40,728 nt of DNA from a virus. The position numbers were made by a program, and so were the translations under genes. The notes under the pieces were generated by a model. The model ran no database searches and had not been told where the DNA came from. It saw nothing but the letters and a program-made list of their open reading frames with translations. The DNA is taken from IMG/VR virus record IMGVR_UViG_3300032073_005982, positions 1 through 40,728 of that record; one strand, 5' to 3'. Shown piece by piece: positions 7,068 to 16,717 of the stretch; the first letter of the stretch is position 1; each line of letters starts with the position of its first letter.

Positions 7068-7994
7068 ATGGTATTAAAGAAAGCTCAAAGCACAGTCGGA
7101 GTTCCTGCCTCTGAATTAGAAAAATTAAAAAATTTACCTGCTGGCGATAAAAATAATAGTGGATTATCTAACACCAGTATTGTTGAAGCTGTGCCAAACT
7201 TCAACCAAACAGCGGCAGAAACTGTTTACAAAGGGAAACATAATTCCTATATTGTGATGGGCAGAGATAGGCCCAGAGATATTCAGTCTGGTTATGGTGG
7301 AATTGGCGTTACACAGTGTGGAACAATAGATCTTGTTGTTGGGCTTGGCGGCGCAACAGGCGTAGAGGTCAACGAACAGAACCAATCCGTTTATACCGAC
7401 AAGAGCCCAGAGCTAGATTCGGCCAGAATTTATATTAGCCAAAGAACAGATGTCGATGATAATTTTGGATTACCTGAAGGAAAAGTTGGAAATTCAACAA
7501 ATAAATCTGCTGTTGCAGTTAAGGCTGATGCTGTTCGGTTAGTAGCAAGAGATGGTATAAAGCTGGTTACAGGAACTGATGTGTATGACGGACAAGGTGT
7601 AAGAATAGACATCCAAGAAGGCATCGACCTGATAGCAGGTAATAATGACGAAGGACTTCAGCCCCTGGTTAAAGGGAGTAATCTTCAGGAAGCCCTAAGA
7701 GAAATAATAGATTTGATAGCCGACTTGAACGGAGCAGTTACTAGTATGGCTATGATGTACTTTTATTTGCTTAATAACTTAGTATTGCACACTCATATTA
7801 CTACAGTACCTGGAAGCCCGACAACCCCGTCTATTGATTTTGCCGCTATAGCAGCGCCTATTCAATACCCCCAACTGATAAAGTTGTTTTTAGATTTGGG
7901 GATACACCAAAAAAATACTGTGTCAACAAAACTTGATTACACTTATGAAACAGGCGGCGGCTATATTAATAGCTTATTTAACAACACAAACTAA
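7068..7994 (+). CDS. Baseplate central-spike-like structural protein
   Basis: The 308-residue protein contains a beta-rich stretch, SAVAVKADAVRLVARDGIKL (about residues 145-165), continuing into GVRIDIQEGIDLIAG. Short regular strands of this kind are typical of the triple-stranded beta-helix of phage membrane-puncturing spikes. A helix then follows (NLQEALREIIDLIADLNGAV), and a His-Thr-His pair at residues 241-243 before a Thr/Pro-rich loop. It starts 3 nt after the hub peptidase gene, without a clear Shine-Dalgarno, so translation may depend on coupling. Its position between the hub and the LysM/gp25 genes fits a spike or spike-hub adaptor. It is not a clean match to T4 gp5; the role is inferred. 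Confidence 0.6.
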   Translation: MVLKKAQSTVGVPASELEKLKNLPAGDKNNSGLSNTSIVEAVPNFNQTAAETVYKGKHNSYIVMGRDRPRDIQSGYGGIGVTQCGTIDLVVGLGGATGVEVNEQNQSVYTDKSPELDSARIYISQRTDVDDNFGLPEGKVGNSTNKSAVAVKADAVRLVARDGIKLVTGTDVYDGQGVRIDIQEGIDLIAGNNDEGLQPLVKGSNLQEALREIIDLIADLNGAVTSMAMMYFYLLNNLVLHTHITTVPGSPTTPSIDFAAIAAPIQYPQLIKLFLDLGIHQKNTVSTKLDYTYETGGGYINSLFNNTN

Positions 7995-8002
7995 GTAATT
8001 TT

Positions 8003-11000
8003 ATGAAGAATATAGTAAACCCAGTACCAGAAATATTTGAAGCTGCCTTGCCTGAGGCCACAATAGTGGGTGGTATAATAACTGGCTGGAGCAACATACC
8101 AGAGCGAGATGGAAATGGGAACTACCCATCCTTAAGGCGTGGTCCATCTGTGGAGTGGTATGAGGATGAGAGAAACAAATTCATCATTGATATGATTCAT
8201 ACATCTGTTTTGGGAGGTTACGCACATTTAAGTATTGGACAGAAAGTTCCCGATAGTGTTACCGGATTTGGACTAACAACTGATAATAGGTTTTTGTCCT
8301 TAGAGGACGCACTGGCATACGCTGCCTTATATCCACAAAATGCAAAAGTAGGACTATCTGCAACATCACCCCCGAACCTGAAAAATCCAAGAATAAATGG
8401 CCGGTGCTGGGCTTTGCAATTTGTTGGTAAAAAAGAACAACAAGATATGTTGACAGTTATTACAAATGCCATCGCTATGATGGATAATAACATGCAAAAC
8501 TCTGCATTTGATACTGTAACAACTGAGGCTGCCCAAAAACCAATAAACCAAACAAAAGTAAATGATCCAGCAGGACCTGGTACATCCAAATCAAAATATA
8601 CAGTCAAAGAGGGTGATTGGCTCTCTAAAATAGCCATAAGGTACGATACCACAGTCGAAGCTATCTTAGCAGAAGATGCAAACGCACAGTACAGAGAAAA
8701 TCCAGACCTTATTGAACCTGGTCAAATTGTTACGCTTCCCTATAACGAAACTAATGCAAGGATACCAGAAATAGTTCCTTCTTATTCTATTGAAAAAGTT
8801 AACCAACTATTAGAGGCCGCTGGTCGTCCAACGGGCTCAATACCATCCGGACTTAGCGTTGTTAAAAAAGATTTATCTGAGGAAAAAAGAAAAGTTGATT
8901 CTGAAGTTGACCTTACTGACTGGGTAAAAAATGTTCCACCAGACGCTACAACAGGAAATGAACAACTGGGGGTAACAAATGATATACCTGTCGATATAGT
9001 TTCCTATGCAAACAAAAACCTACTAAGCAAAACATATTACAATACAAGCGAAAAAAATTATTGGTGCGTGTTTAGGACTTTAGCAAAGAATCCAAAGTCT
9101 TTTGACGTGGCGGCCGGCGAAGAATCAGTTCAAAATATAAGAAATTTTAAATTTGACTTTGCCGTCCCTGAGATTCTAAAATTTGCAAGTAGGGACAAGC
9201 CTGAAAACAGATCAGGGATTGATTCTTCAAAAGTTGAATTTTTTAGTATGTATGGCAGCCCAAGTAGACCACAGCCTGCGCCGGCTGGACAAAGCTTTTG
9301 GATGGTGGCAGCAAAAATACCACAGGATGAAGTAGAGAGACTCCCTACTGCGGGGGCTAAATCAAAGCTTGATGATACACCAACTCCTTTGCAGAGGGCT
9401 AAAAGCCTACTGAGCGACAAAGGAGTACAGGGCAAAGAGGGTTTACGCCGAGCACCATTTAATGTATCAGATCTTCGATCGACACTGCACACTGTTGTTC
9501 AGGTTGTAAATCAATATGCTGATGAACTTGACAAAGAGGGCATTACTCCATCAATGATGGAACACACAAACGTCAGGATTGCGGCTGAAGATCTAAAAAG
9601 TTTTTATAATAAAGTAAAACGTTTTACCGAGAATAATCAACTTGATATACTAATAACTGATAAGATTGAATTTGTTTTTGATGCAAATTACAAACTTACA
9701 AATGTCTTTTACAATGGCAAGCAATATGCTGGAGAAGCAGACCCAAAAACTGGATTGTATACAGCGTTCGGGGCAACTCAAGATAAAACATTTGCACTTG
9801 TCTTCCATGCAAACGAAATTGCAGGATTGTTAAATTCTGACTCAAGGCCGTCTGCCATAGAGTTTGTACAAAAGTATATGTACCCAAGTCCGGTTATTAA
9901 ACCAACAGACATAAAAAACAAACAAGAAGAAAACAAAAAGAGCAATAAGTATCCGGAAGAAAAAGGTGGCAGCGCTCTTGGAAAAAATACTTTTGAGGTA
10001 ACGCCGGAAAAGAAGAAGAAAAAATCTAAAGCCAAAACAAAAGAAGAAGTAGAAAGAGAGTTTCAGGCAAGGTTTAACAAAGGAAAAGATGCTCTTGGCT
10101 TCTTTACTAGTACATTAAACAATGCAGGCTGTGAAACTCCTTTAGCAAAATATCTTAATGATGCTTTTTTAATATACCAGTTGTTTGGAGGAAAAGCAAG
10201 CATAAAACAAATCATCGGCGTTGTTGTTAAGATTCTTAGAGATGAAGTTATAGAACTTAAGAAAAACGAACAACTCTTATTACAGGGCGCTGGCTACCTG
10301 GACGATCCAGATCAGTTTATTCGTGATATTGAGCGAGAAGTTAATAGGCAGTTTTTTGCCTGCTTTAGAGTTCTAGGGGATATACTTTCAAAAGAAGTAT
10401 TAGATCCTGGTGGTGTTCCACCCGATGTTCAAGCTCTTATTAAAAGCGGACTGACACCTCCTCGGGGTGTAAAATTAGGAAAAACCCCTTCAAGTGACTT
10501 ATGGGCTCTGTGGAGGAAGCAATTACTAAATCTTATAATCGAATTTGTTAAACAGCTTATATTACAAGCGTTCAAACAGATGTTGCTAGCTATTTCTGGC
10601 TGCGGGCCAGAGACAGTAGTTGATAAATCAAACATTACCAGAAATAGGGTTAAGGGGGTCAATTCCCCATACGGTATTGTTAGGATAAATGATCTTGTTG
10701 ACTATGCAGGCATTGATTTGATGGAGATTGCTGAAGAATTAAGAATTCAAAACACATATGTTGAAGGAAGAGAACTTGTAAAAAGACCCGCAACTCTTGA
10801 TCAGATAAGACAACTAAACGACGACTGCTCAGATCTAATGGTCGATATAGATGTTGTGGCAATTTTACAGGGATCAGGCGGACAAGCATTAATAGACTCA
10901 TTATATCGAGGTATTAATTTAGGTCAATTAAATACGAATGAACTTCCGCAAGCTGATCAAACAAATATTCTAAGGGGAGGTTATAGCGAAGAACTGACAA

Positions 11001-14000
11001 GAGCACTTTTGAATAGTGTTCAGGAATCGGTTCATGTTGGTGATGTTCGCTATGCTACACTAGATTTTACAAAGGATCTTATTGTAAGATATTTCAAGAG
11101 ACTGGGGCAACTTCTTGGTCCTGGGATATCTCTTGGTATTGAAAACCCACTGGACACTAAAGAAGCATATTGCGATAGTCGTGACCTTTTGGCATATGGC
11201 CTCGGCGCAGGGATTGATATAGGGTTAGAAGATTTATCTGCGCTTGGTGACGATGATAGTACACCAGTTGCTGGTGGTTTAACCAAGAGACAGTTAAATT
11301 CACAAATTGGACAACAAATTGATTCAACGTCATTTAAGATAGAGCTTCTGTGTGAGTTAGCGTCTAAAAACTTTGATTTTGCTTTTGAGATACAAAATTT
11401 TTGGGATAGCATTGGGTTGGCACAGTGGCTTATGGATCTTTTGAGTGCTATAGCAGCCGCTTCTCGCCAAGCACAAGGAGTTCAAGCCCGAGCCCAAGCC
11501 CAGCTTATGAGCACAGCTTCTCCGGCACCTGATGTTAACTCAGATATAAATGCACGAATCGAACAAACAGAGCTTTTTAGATTCTATAAACATTATTTTG
11601 GCGCAGGAGACAATTTGTATTTACCACCTGCAACCATCAAGTACAATGTTAATCAAGTGGCTGATATACCTGGCAATCATCCTCATTATGATATAGGGTC
11701 TAACGTGACCCTCCAGGGTAGAAATGCTACCAATCCGTTTAGTGAGGAGGAGCAACTTGCCATAAATGACAAATCATTTGGACGCCTACAATTAGATTAT
11801 ATCCCTCGCCAAGGTGGAGATGAAAAAGTTAGAGTTTACTATAGTACGGGTGTTAGAAGTGTTGTGCAAGGTGATAATGGGGGTCAGCTTGACTACACAA
11901 AAACACCATCCGAGCTTGTTTGTGAATTTGATTTAGTAGATGATAATACGCCAGATACAGGCGGTAAATATTCTGTCAAAAGTGCGCTAGGTCGAATATC
12001 TCCAATTTTATTGTCAGAGGGCAGAAATGTTCGTAATGCGACATCGGCCCTCGTTAATGGCATACATAAAAACCTGTTACACATTGGGTATGGAACTGTC
12101 CCAGGACAAAAGACCAGTATAGGTGGGGCAGGTTCCAGAAACGTTGCTACTAGTATAGCAAACAGTACATTTCGAGGTATTGATTACGTTGATTCCTCTG
12201 CGGTTCGAGCAATACCGGGGCCCTTTCTGAATGGCTATTATGGAGTTACTAACGGATTAACACGGAACTTATACGCAAATCAAGATCCCAAATTTAAAAA
12301 AAGAGTTGAACAAATAATCGAAAGAGCATCTCTACTTCCGTTTGGGCCAAGCGGAGACCCTTGTAACTTAGGCAAAGACGAACAAAACGCTATAGTGACA
12401 TTGGATACAATTAACCAAAGAATTTTTAATTTTATACTGAATGTAGCTCCACTTTTCAATAACGGATATGGGCTTGAAACACCTGACACTATGAATATGT
12501 TGACTTCATACTTGTCAAATAAAATTATTAGAGATTTTGAGGAAAAAGGTATTTTAGGATACATTGTTGATGGGTTGGGATTTGTTGCCAGAACTTGTTC
12601 GACAACTGAACCTGATGAGTTTGGTTTAGTATTCAACCCAGCTTTAAAACAAGATCCCCACGAGCAGTTAGATTATGTTATCAAATTAATGCTCAGAAAA
12701 ACTTTTTTCAACTTATCAACTGAGGTGAGTGATGATTCGGACTTTTCTGGCTGGGCTGTAATGACTCGAAATCTGTTTGATGATATTAATACTAGCAAAC
12801 CAGTTCTTAACAGAAATGGAGGAACCGCATTTTCTAAATCAACTGCATACAACATGTTAGTTAATTATATGCATAGTGGATATGGTTTCGGCGCATATGG
12901 ACCAGACCGAAACCTACCAAGAAGAAATTATAATCTGTTGGAATATTTGGTCGAAAGAACTCCAGGTGCTGATGCATTTATAAGTCGATTAGGCTTCAGT
13001 GATAATTTCAACACATTTAGAGATAGAGAATATTTGGGTCTTGTCCCAATACCTTTATTAGTTGGGTTGCAATATTTATTTTACGATAAAGTTGTCGATC
13101 TAACGGGCAAATTTCCATCAATGGCCTTTTACGCTAAAAAGAGGGTAGATGGAGCCGACGACAACCTAAGAGCTATTCTTGATCCTGCCAGTTCTCAGAA
13201 TTATAGTATAGCCGTTGTTACTCCGGCACAACCAAAGTCTCTTCGAGAATCAATAGAAGAGGATATTGCACAAGAAGCAAGAATGCAAGAGGAGCTTAAT
13301 CGAGCCCGCCGAAGACAACAAGCTGAACTTGACCAAGCTGGACAAGAAAATCAGCAAGGTGCCCCCAGGGATGAAGATGTGGGACAGAACCTTGCAGACA
13401 GGGTACAGGGTGGTCCGCCTGGTAACCAACAAACTCCTCCCAATCAGAGTACAAGAGATATGCAACAACAGCAGCAAGAAGAGGGTATATCGCAGTCTGA
13501 GCGTGAACGGCGTGCTGCTGAAAGACGTGAGAGAGTTAGGCGAGAGGGTTCTCAAGGACAGCAACAACAACAGCAACAGCAACAACAGCAGCAACAACAG
13601 CAGCAAAGACCTAGAGTATTCCCAGCCGATATTGGTGGCAAAACATATGCTAATATAAATGATCTAAGAAGAGATAAAGCTAGATACCAATCTTTGTGGG
13701 AAAAATGTAATCAAATACGATCTTACAAAGAGGCTCTTGAAACTCGCCTTGGGTACTTTGCAAGTGAAGTTGCACGATCAGAACAATTGTATAAAAACGG
13801 TGGGTACAACTTTAGAGGTAAGAGCGAATATTGGGACGATTTCATTCGAAACGATGATGCCGAGCGAGCATACCGAGGGCGAATTCACTCATTTGTCATG
13901 TTGGTAAATCGAAACACTTCTTTAGGGTTAAGTCAATATGGGTGTGCAAATCCTGATGGACATAGTAACGGTTACATGGACGGCGCTCGCTTGTATTCTT

Positions 14001-14494
14001 CAGAAACAGATTTAAAAATATCAAATAAAGACACTATAACACAATCCGATTTTGATCTTGCTGCGCAATATCATCCATCGCTACCGTTTAGTAAAAGTCA
14101 GGCCTTTGGAGCCCGAACCTTGCGCTCTCTCGAAGATCTAATTATTGGTGGTATGTTATCATCTTGGGCTGGACTTAGGGATACTAGAGAAACTACGGCT
14201 TTTTACACAGCAATTGTGCGTGCTGCTTCTCACTTTACTGGATTTAGTCAATTGCCGGCAGCAGAGTATAGCCGCAGTCCAGATTATTCTCTAGAGCGCA
14301 CTGCCGACAGAGCAGCAAGAGGTAACACGGTTACGGGAATTATAGCTTTGATCACACTTAAGACTACTGAACTCGATGAGTTAGAGTTATTTAGGGACTT
14401 GGGAATAAACTCTTGGAACCCAGACCAAAGAAATCGTGTTGAGAGCATAATTACTCAAATGACTGATTTAGAACTACGAGCAAGGGGAGAATAA
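8003..14494 (+). CDS. Giant LysM-containing baseplate/tail protein
   Basis: The 2163-residue protein has an N-terminal module (about 1-190) of unknown fold, then a LysM domain at about 195-250 (YTVKEGDWLSKIAIRYDTT, ending LIEPGQIVTLPY). A lysine-rich patch follows at about 668-690, and hydrophobic helical segments near 840-880 (LLNLIIEFVKQLILQAFKQM). A charged, probably coiled-coil region is near 1740-1800. A Gln/Arg-rich disordered stretch contains 16 consecutive glutamines (1853-1868). The last 290 residues are helical. LysM proteins bridge spike, baseplate and sheath in contractile injection machines (T4 gp53 region, Afp7/PVC7), and this gene sits between spike-like and gp25-like genes. 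A tape-measure function is a less likely alternative. The start has only a weak ribosome binding site. Confidence 0.65.
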   Translation: MKNIVNPVPEIFEAALPEATIVGGIITGWSNIPERDGNGNYPSLRRGPSVEWYEDERNKFIIDMIHTSVLGGYAHLSIGQKVPDSVTGFGLTTDNRFLSLEDALAYAALYPQNAKVGLSATSPPNLKNPRINGRCWALQFVGKKEQQDMLTVITNAIAMMDNNMQNSAFDTVTTEAAQKPINQTKVNDPAGPGTSKSKYTVKEGDWLSKIAIRYDTTVEAILAEDANAQYRENPDLIEPGQIVTLPYNETNARIPEIVPSYSIEKVNQLLEAAGRPTGSIPSGLSVVKKDLSEEKRKVDSEVDLTDWVKNVPPDATTGNEQLGVTNDIPVDIVSYANKNLLSKTYYNTSEKNYWCVFRTLAKNPKSFDVAAGEESVQNIRNFKFDFAVPEILKFASRDKPENRSGIDSSKVEFFSMYGSPSRPQPAPAGQSFWMVAAKIPQDEVERLPTAGAKSKLDDTPTPLQRAKSLLSDKGVQGKEGLRRAPFNVSDLRSTLHTVVQVVNQYADELDKEGITPSMMEHTNVRIAAEDLKSFYNKVKRFTENNQLDILITDKIEFVFDANYKLTNVFYNGKQYAGEADPKTGLYTAFGATQDKTFALVFHANEIAGLLNSDSRPSAIEFVQKYMYPSPVIKPTDIKNKQEENKKSNKYPEEKGGSALGKNTFEVTPEKKKKKSKAKTKEEVEREFQARFNKGKDALGFFTSTLNNAGCETPLAKYLNDAFLIYQLFGGKASIKQIIGVVVKILRDEVIELKKNEQLLLQGAGYLDDPDQFIRDIEREVNRQFFACFRVLGDILSKEVLDPGGVPPDVQALIKSGLTPPRGVKLGKTPSSDLWALWRKQLLNLIIEFVKQLILQAFKQMLLAISGCGPETVVDKSNITRNRVKGVNSPYGIVRINDLVDYAGIDLMEIAEELRIQNTYVEGRELVKRPATLDQIRQLNDDCSDLMVDIDVVAILQGSGGQALIDSLYRGINLGQLNTNELPQADQTNILRGGYSEELTRALLNSVQESVHVGDVRYATLDFTKDLIVRYFKRLGQLLGPGISLGIENPLDTKEAYCDSRDLLAYGLGAGIDIGLEDLSALGDDDSTPVAGGLTKRQLNSQIGQQIDSTSFKIELLCELASKNFDFAFEIQNFWDSIGLAQWLMDLLSAIAAASRQAQGVQARAQAQLMSTASPAPDVNSDINARIEQTELFRFYKHYFGAGDNLYLPPATIKYNVNQVADIPGNHPHYDIGSNVTLQGRNATNPFSEEEQLAINDKSFGRLQLDYIPRQGGDEKVRVYYSTGVRSVVQGDNGGQLDYTKTPSELVCEFDLVDDNTPDTGGKYSVKSALGRISPILLSEGRNVRNATSALVNGIHKNLLHIGYGTVPGQKTSIGGAGSRNVATSIANSTFRGIDYVDSSAVRAIPGPFLNGYYGVTNGLTRNLYANQDPKFKKRVEQIIERASLLPFGPSGDPCNLGKDEQNAIVTLDTINQRIFNFILNVAPLFNNGYGLETPDTMNMLTSYLSNKIIRDFEEKGILGYIVDGLGFVARTCSTTEPDEFGLVFNPALKQDPHEQLDYVIKLMLRKTFFNLSTEVSDDSDFSGWAVMTRNLFDDINTSKPVLNRNGGTAFSKSTAYNMLVNYMHSGYGFGAYGPDRNLPRRNYNLLEYLVERTPGADAFISRLGFSDNFNTFRDREYLGLVPIPLLVGLQYLFYDKVVDLTGKFPSMAFYAKKRVDGADDNLRAILDPASSQNYSIAVVTPAQPKSLRESIEEDIAQEARMQEELNRARRRQQAELDQAGQENQQGAPRDEDVGQNLADRVQGGPPGNQQTPPNQSTRDMQQQQQEEGISQSERERRAAERRERVRREGSQGQQQQQQQQQQQQQQQQRPRVFPADIGGKTYANINDLRRDKARYQSLWEKCNQIRSYKEALETRLGYFASEVARSEQLYKNGGYNFRGKSEYWDDFIRNDDAERAYRGRIHSFVMLVNRNTSLGLSQYGCANPDGHSNGYMDGARLYSSETDLKISNKDTITQSDFDLAAQYHPSLPFSKSQAFGARTLRSLEDLIIGGMLSSWAGLRDTRETTAFYTAIVRAASHFTGFSQLPAAEYSRSPDYSLERTADRAARGNTVTGIIALITLKTTELDELELFRDLGINSWNPDQRNRVESIITQMTDLELRARGE
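13559..13606 (+). repeat. CAA/CAG glutamine-codon tract inside the LysM protein gene
   Basis: Sixteen consecutive glutamine codons mix CAA and CAG without a strict period, so the tract is not a pure trinucleotide microsatellite. It lies in a wider Gln/Arg/Glu-rich segment (about 13260-13610) that begins with charged, coiled-coil-like sequence. It probably encodes a flexible linker between the main body of the protein and its last 290 residues. The tract can change length by slippage without breaking the frame if units of three are gained or lost. Confidence 0.9.
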
Positions 14495-14899
14495 ATGGCG
14501 AATAAGCTAGAAGGTATATCGGTTTCATTACCGTTGGTTTATGATAGCGTTGATGGGCCTTATGAACTTAACAAAACATTAAAGGATGTTGTCAAACAAA
14601 ATCTAAAAAATTTAGTATTGACATCACCTGGTGAAAGAATTATGTTGCCAGAGTTCGGAGCAGGTATCCGGAGATTACTATTTGAGCCAGTTACACCTGC
14701 CACTTCATCCCAGGCTAAAGAAAAAATATCTACACAAATTTCTAAATTTATGCCATTTGTTGAAATAGAACAGATCCTTATTTTGACATCTGATGAAGAC
14801 GCTAGTTTATCACCTAATGCGGTCAGGATAATTCTAAAGTATAATATAGGTCCAATTAATGATAGTGATACCTTGATAATAACTCAGAACCAAGACTAA
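14495..14899 (+). CDS. gp25: Baseplate wedge protein, gp25-like (GPW/gp25 family)
   Basis: The 134-residue protein has the defining gp25-family segment, TSPGERIMLPEFGAGIRRLL (about residues 43-62), followed by FEPVTPAT. The Arg of GERIM and the EFG turn are the conserved core. Length equals T4 gp25 (132 residues). gp25 is a wedge component that starts sheath assembly and binds the gp6-type protein. The upstream stop overlaps nothing but abuts the ATG (TAAATG), giving coupling with the giant LysM gene. The next gene is the gp6/baseplate-J homologue, the same pairing as in T4 and in other contractile systems. The family is very well supported. Confidence 0.93.
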   Translation: MANKLEGISVSLPLVYDSVDGPYELNKTLKDVVKQNLKNLVLTSPGERIMLPEFGAGIRRLLFEPVTPATSSQAKEKISTQISKFMPFVEIEQILILTSDEDASLSPNAVRIILKYNIGPINDSDTLIITQNQD

Positions 14900-14923
14900 T
14901 TATTGAAGCCTAGAGGTTTAATG

Positions 14924-16717
14924 ATGCCAAAACGCCCGATAAATTATACAAGTAGAGAATTTGATTCAATTAAAGAATCGCTTGTAAATTATGCAAAACG
15001 TTATTATGCTAACACATATCAAGATTTTAATGAGGCGTCCTTCGGCGCTTTGATGATGGACATGGTAGCCTATGTTGGCGACCAGCTTTCATTCTATACG
15101 GACTACCAGGCCAATGAAAGCTTTTTAGACACCGCTATTGAATTACCTAATGTGCAGAGATTAGCCAAGCAATTAGGTTACAAGATGCCTGGATCCCCTA
15201 CATCAACCGGTGTTTGTAATTTTTATGTTTTGATTCCGGCTGCATCAACAACGGGCGGGCCTGATACAAATTACATACCAATATTAAAAAGAGGCACTCT
15301 TGTTGGCAGCAACGGGGGTGCTGTATATACTGTTACCCAAGATATTGATTTTACAAATAGCAATAATGAAATAACAGTTGCAAAAGTTGATCCCGATACT
15401 GGTGTCCCGACTGAGTTCGCAATAAAAGGTCAGGGTACCGTGGTCTCAGGGAGACTATTAGAAGAGGAATTAGTGGTAGGCGATTATCAAAGATTCTTAA
15501 GGTTGAGAATGTCTGCTGCGGAAGTTTCTGAAATAGTATCGATAGTTGATTCGCAAGGCAATGAATATTTTCAAGTTGATTATCTGACACAAGATATTGT
15601 CCTATCTAAGGAGCCAAATCGAAGTACCAACCGTGATACTGTTCCATTTATAATGAAAACAAAGCCAAGCCCAAGAAGATTTGTTGTGGAATATGATTCT
15701 AATGGAACCGCATTTTTACAATTTGGGTACGGGTCCTCTGACAATCTTACTGGCGACTTAGTTGCCAATCCCGCTGATGTTGTTTTGGATGTCAATGGAC
15801 GTGAGTATGTTTCTGATACCACATTTGATCCAAGTAATTTAATAGAAACAGATAAGTTTGGAGTTGTTCCAGAAAATACAACCTTGACGGTAACATATCG
15901 TTCAAATGAATCATCAACAGTTAATGCTGCTGCAAGCACAGTAAATCAAATTTTGCAATCATCGCTTACATTTACGAATCGTGATGCTCTTTCTGGACCG
16001 CTCGTCACGGGAGTGGAATCATCTTTGGAGGTTGAAAATCCCGAACCCATTCTTGGAGACACCTCTGAACTAACCGCAGATGAACTCAAGGTTAGGGCAT
16101 ATGCTACTTACGCATCTCAAAATAGAGCCGTTACAAGGTCAGATTATGTCAGTATCTGTTATCGTATGCCAAGTGGGTTTGGAAAAGTTAAGCGTGTTAA
16201 CATTATACAAGACCCAAGGTCAACCAGAAGAAACTTAAATTTGTATGTTTTGGCCGAAGGTTCAAACGGAAAATTTGCAGCACCACCAAGCCAACTAAAG
16301 ACAAACGTAAAAACTTGGATTGATCGTTATCGAATGATAAATGATAGTGTTGACATTTTGGACGGAAAAATTATAAATTATGGCATTCAATTCGAGGTTA
16401 TAGCCGAGACTGGCGCTAATCGTTTTGACGTGCTAAATGCTTGTGTAAATAAGTTACAAGAGAAATTTTTGAATGTGTCTAAAGAGATGGGCGAGCCCGT
16501 ATACTTAGCAGAAATTTTTAAAGCTTTGAATAGTGTTTCTGGGGTTGTCGATACAACTATGGTTAAGTTGGTAAACAAGACTGGTGGATCATATAGTTCA
16601 TATAATTATGAGATTGACAAAAATATGTCTAATGACGGTAGATTTCTTATGATCCCCGCAGATGCAGTTGCAGATATTTTGTTTCCTAATGATGATATAA
16701 CAGGAGTTGTCAGATAA
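14924..16717 (+). CDS. gp6: Baseplate wedge protein, gp6 / baseplate J-like
   Basis: The open frame begins at a TTG at 14903, but GAGG at 14913-14916 fits ATG 14924 (7 nt spacing) or ATG 14921, so 14924 is chosen (597 residues). The N-terminus, INYTSREFDSIKESLVNY then NEASFGALMMDMVAYVGD and NESFLDTAIELPNVQRLAKQ, is the typical baseplate J/gp6 start, which forms the wedge fork around the hub. The C-terminal third (VRAYATYASQNRAVTRSDYV, then FGKVKRVNIIQDPRS and a last alpha/beta domain with AEIFKALNSVSGV) matches the end of the family. It lies directly after gp25 and overlaps the next ATG by one base. Recognition is confident; the T4 name reflects function rather than close identity. Confidence 0.88.
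   Translation: MPKRPINYTSREFDSIKESLVNYAKRYYANTYQDFNEASFGALMMDMVAYVGDQLSFYTDYQANESFLDTAIELPNVQRLAKQLGYKMPGSPTSTGVCNFYVLIPAASTTGGPDTNYIPILKRGTLVGSNGGAVYTVTQDIDFTNSNNEITVAKVDPDTGVPTEFAIKGQGTVVSGRLLEEELVVGDYQRFLRLRMSAAEVSEIVSIVDSQGNEYFQVDYLTQDIVLSKEPNRSTNRDTVPFIMKTKPSPRRFVVEYDSNGTAFLQFGYGSSDNLTGDLVANPADVVLDVNGREYVSDTTFDPSNLIETDKFGVVPENTTLTVTYRSNESSTVNAAASTVNQILQSSLTFTNRDALSGPLVTGVESSLEVENPEPILGDTSELTADELKVRAYATYASQNRAVTRSDYVSICYRMPSGFGKVKRVNIIQDPRSTRRNLNLYVLAEGSNGKFAAPPSQLKTNVKTWIDRYRMINDSVDILDGKIINYGIQFEVIAETGANRFDVLNACVNKLQEKFLNVSKEMGEPVYLAEIFKALNSVSGVVDTTMVKLVNKTGGSYSSYNYEIDKNMSNDGRFLMIPADAVADILFPNDDITGVVR

Noticed and set aside
8218-8652. Minus-strand open frames of 60-170 codons opposite the large structural genes
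   Set aside because: They lie inside well-supported + strand genes, have no plausible start signals and encode no recognisable motif.
13250-13606. Antisense frame of 118 codons beginning with a polyleucine run, and a + frame shadow in the same area
   Set aside because: The polyleucine is only the complement of the glutamine codon tract. No ribosome binding site or protein-like pattern supports expression.
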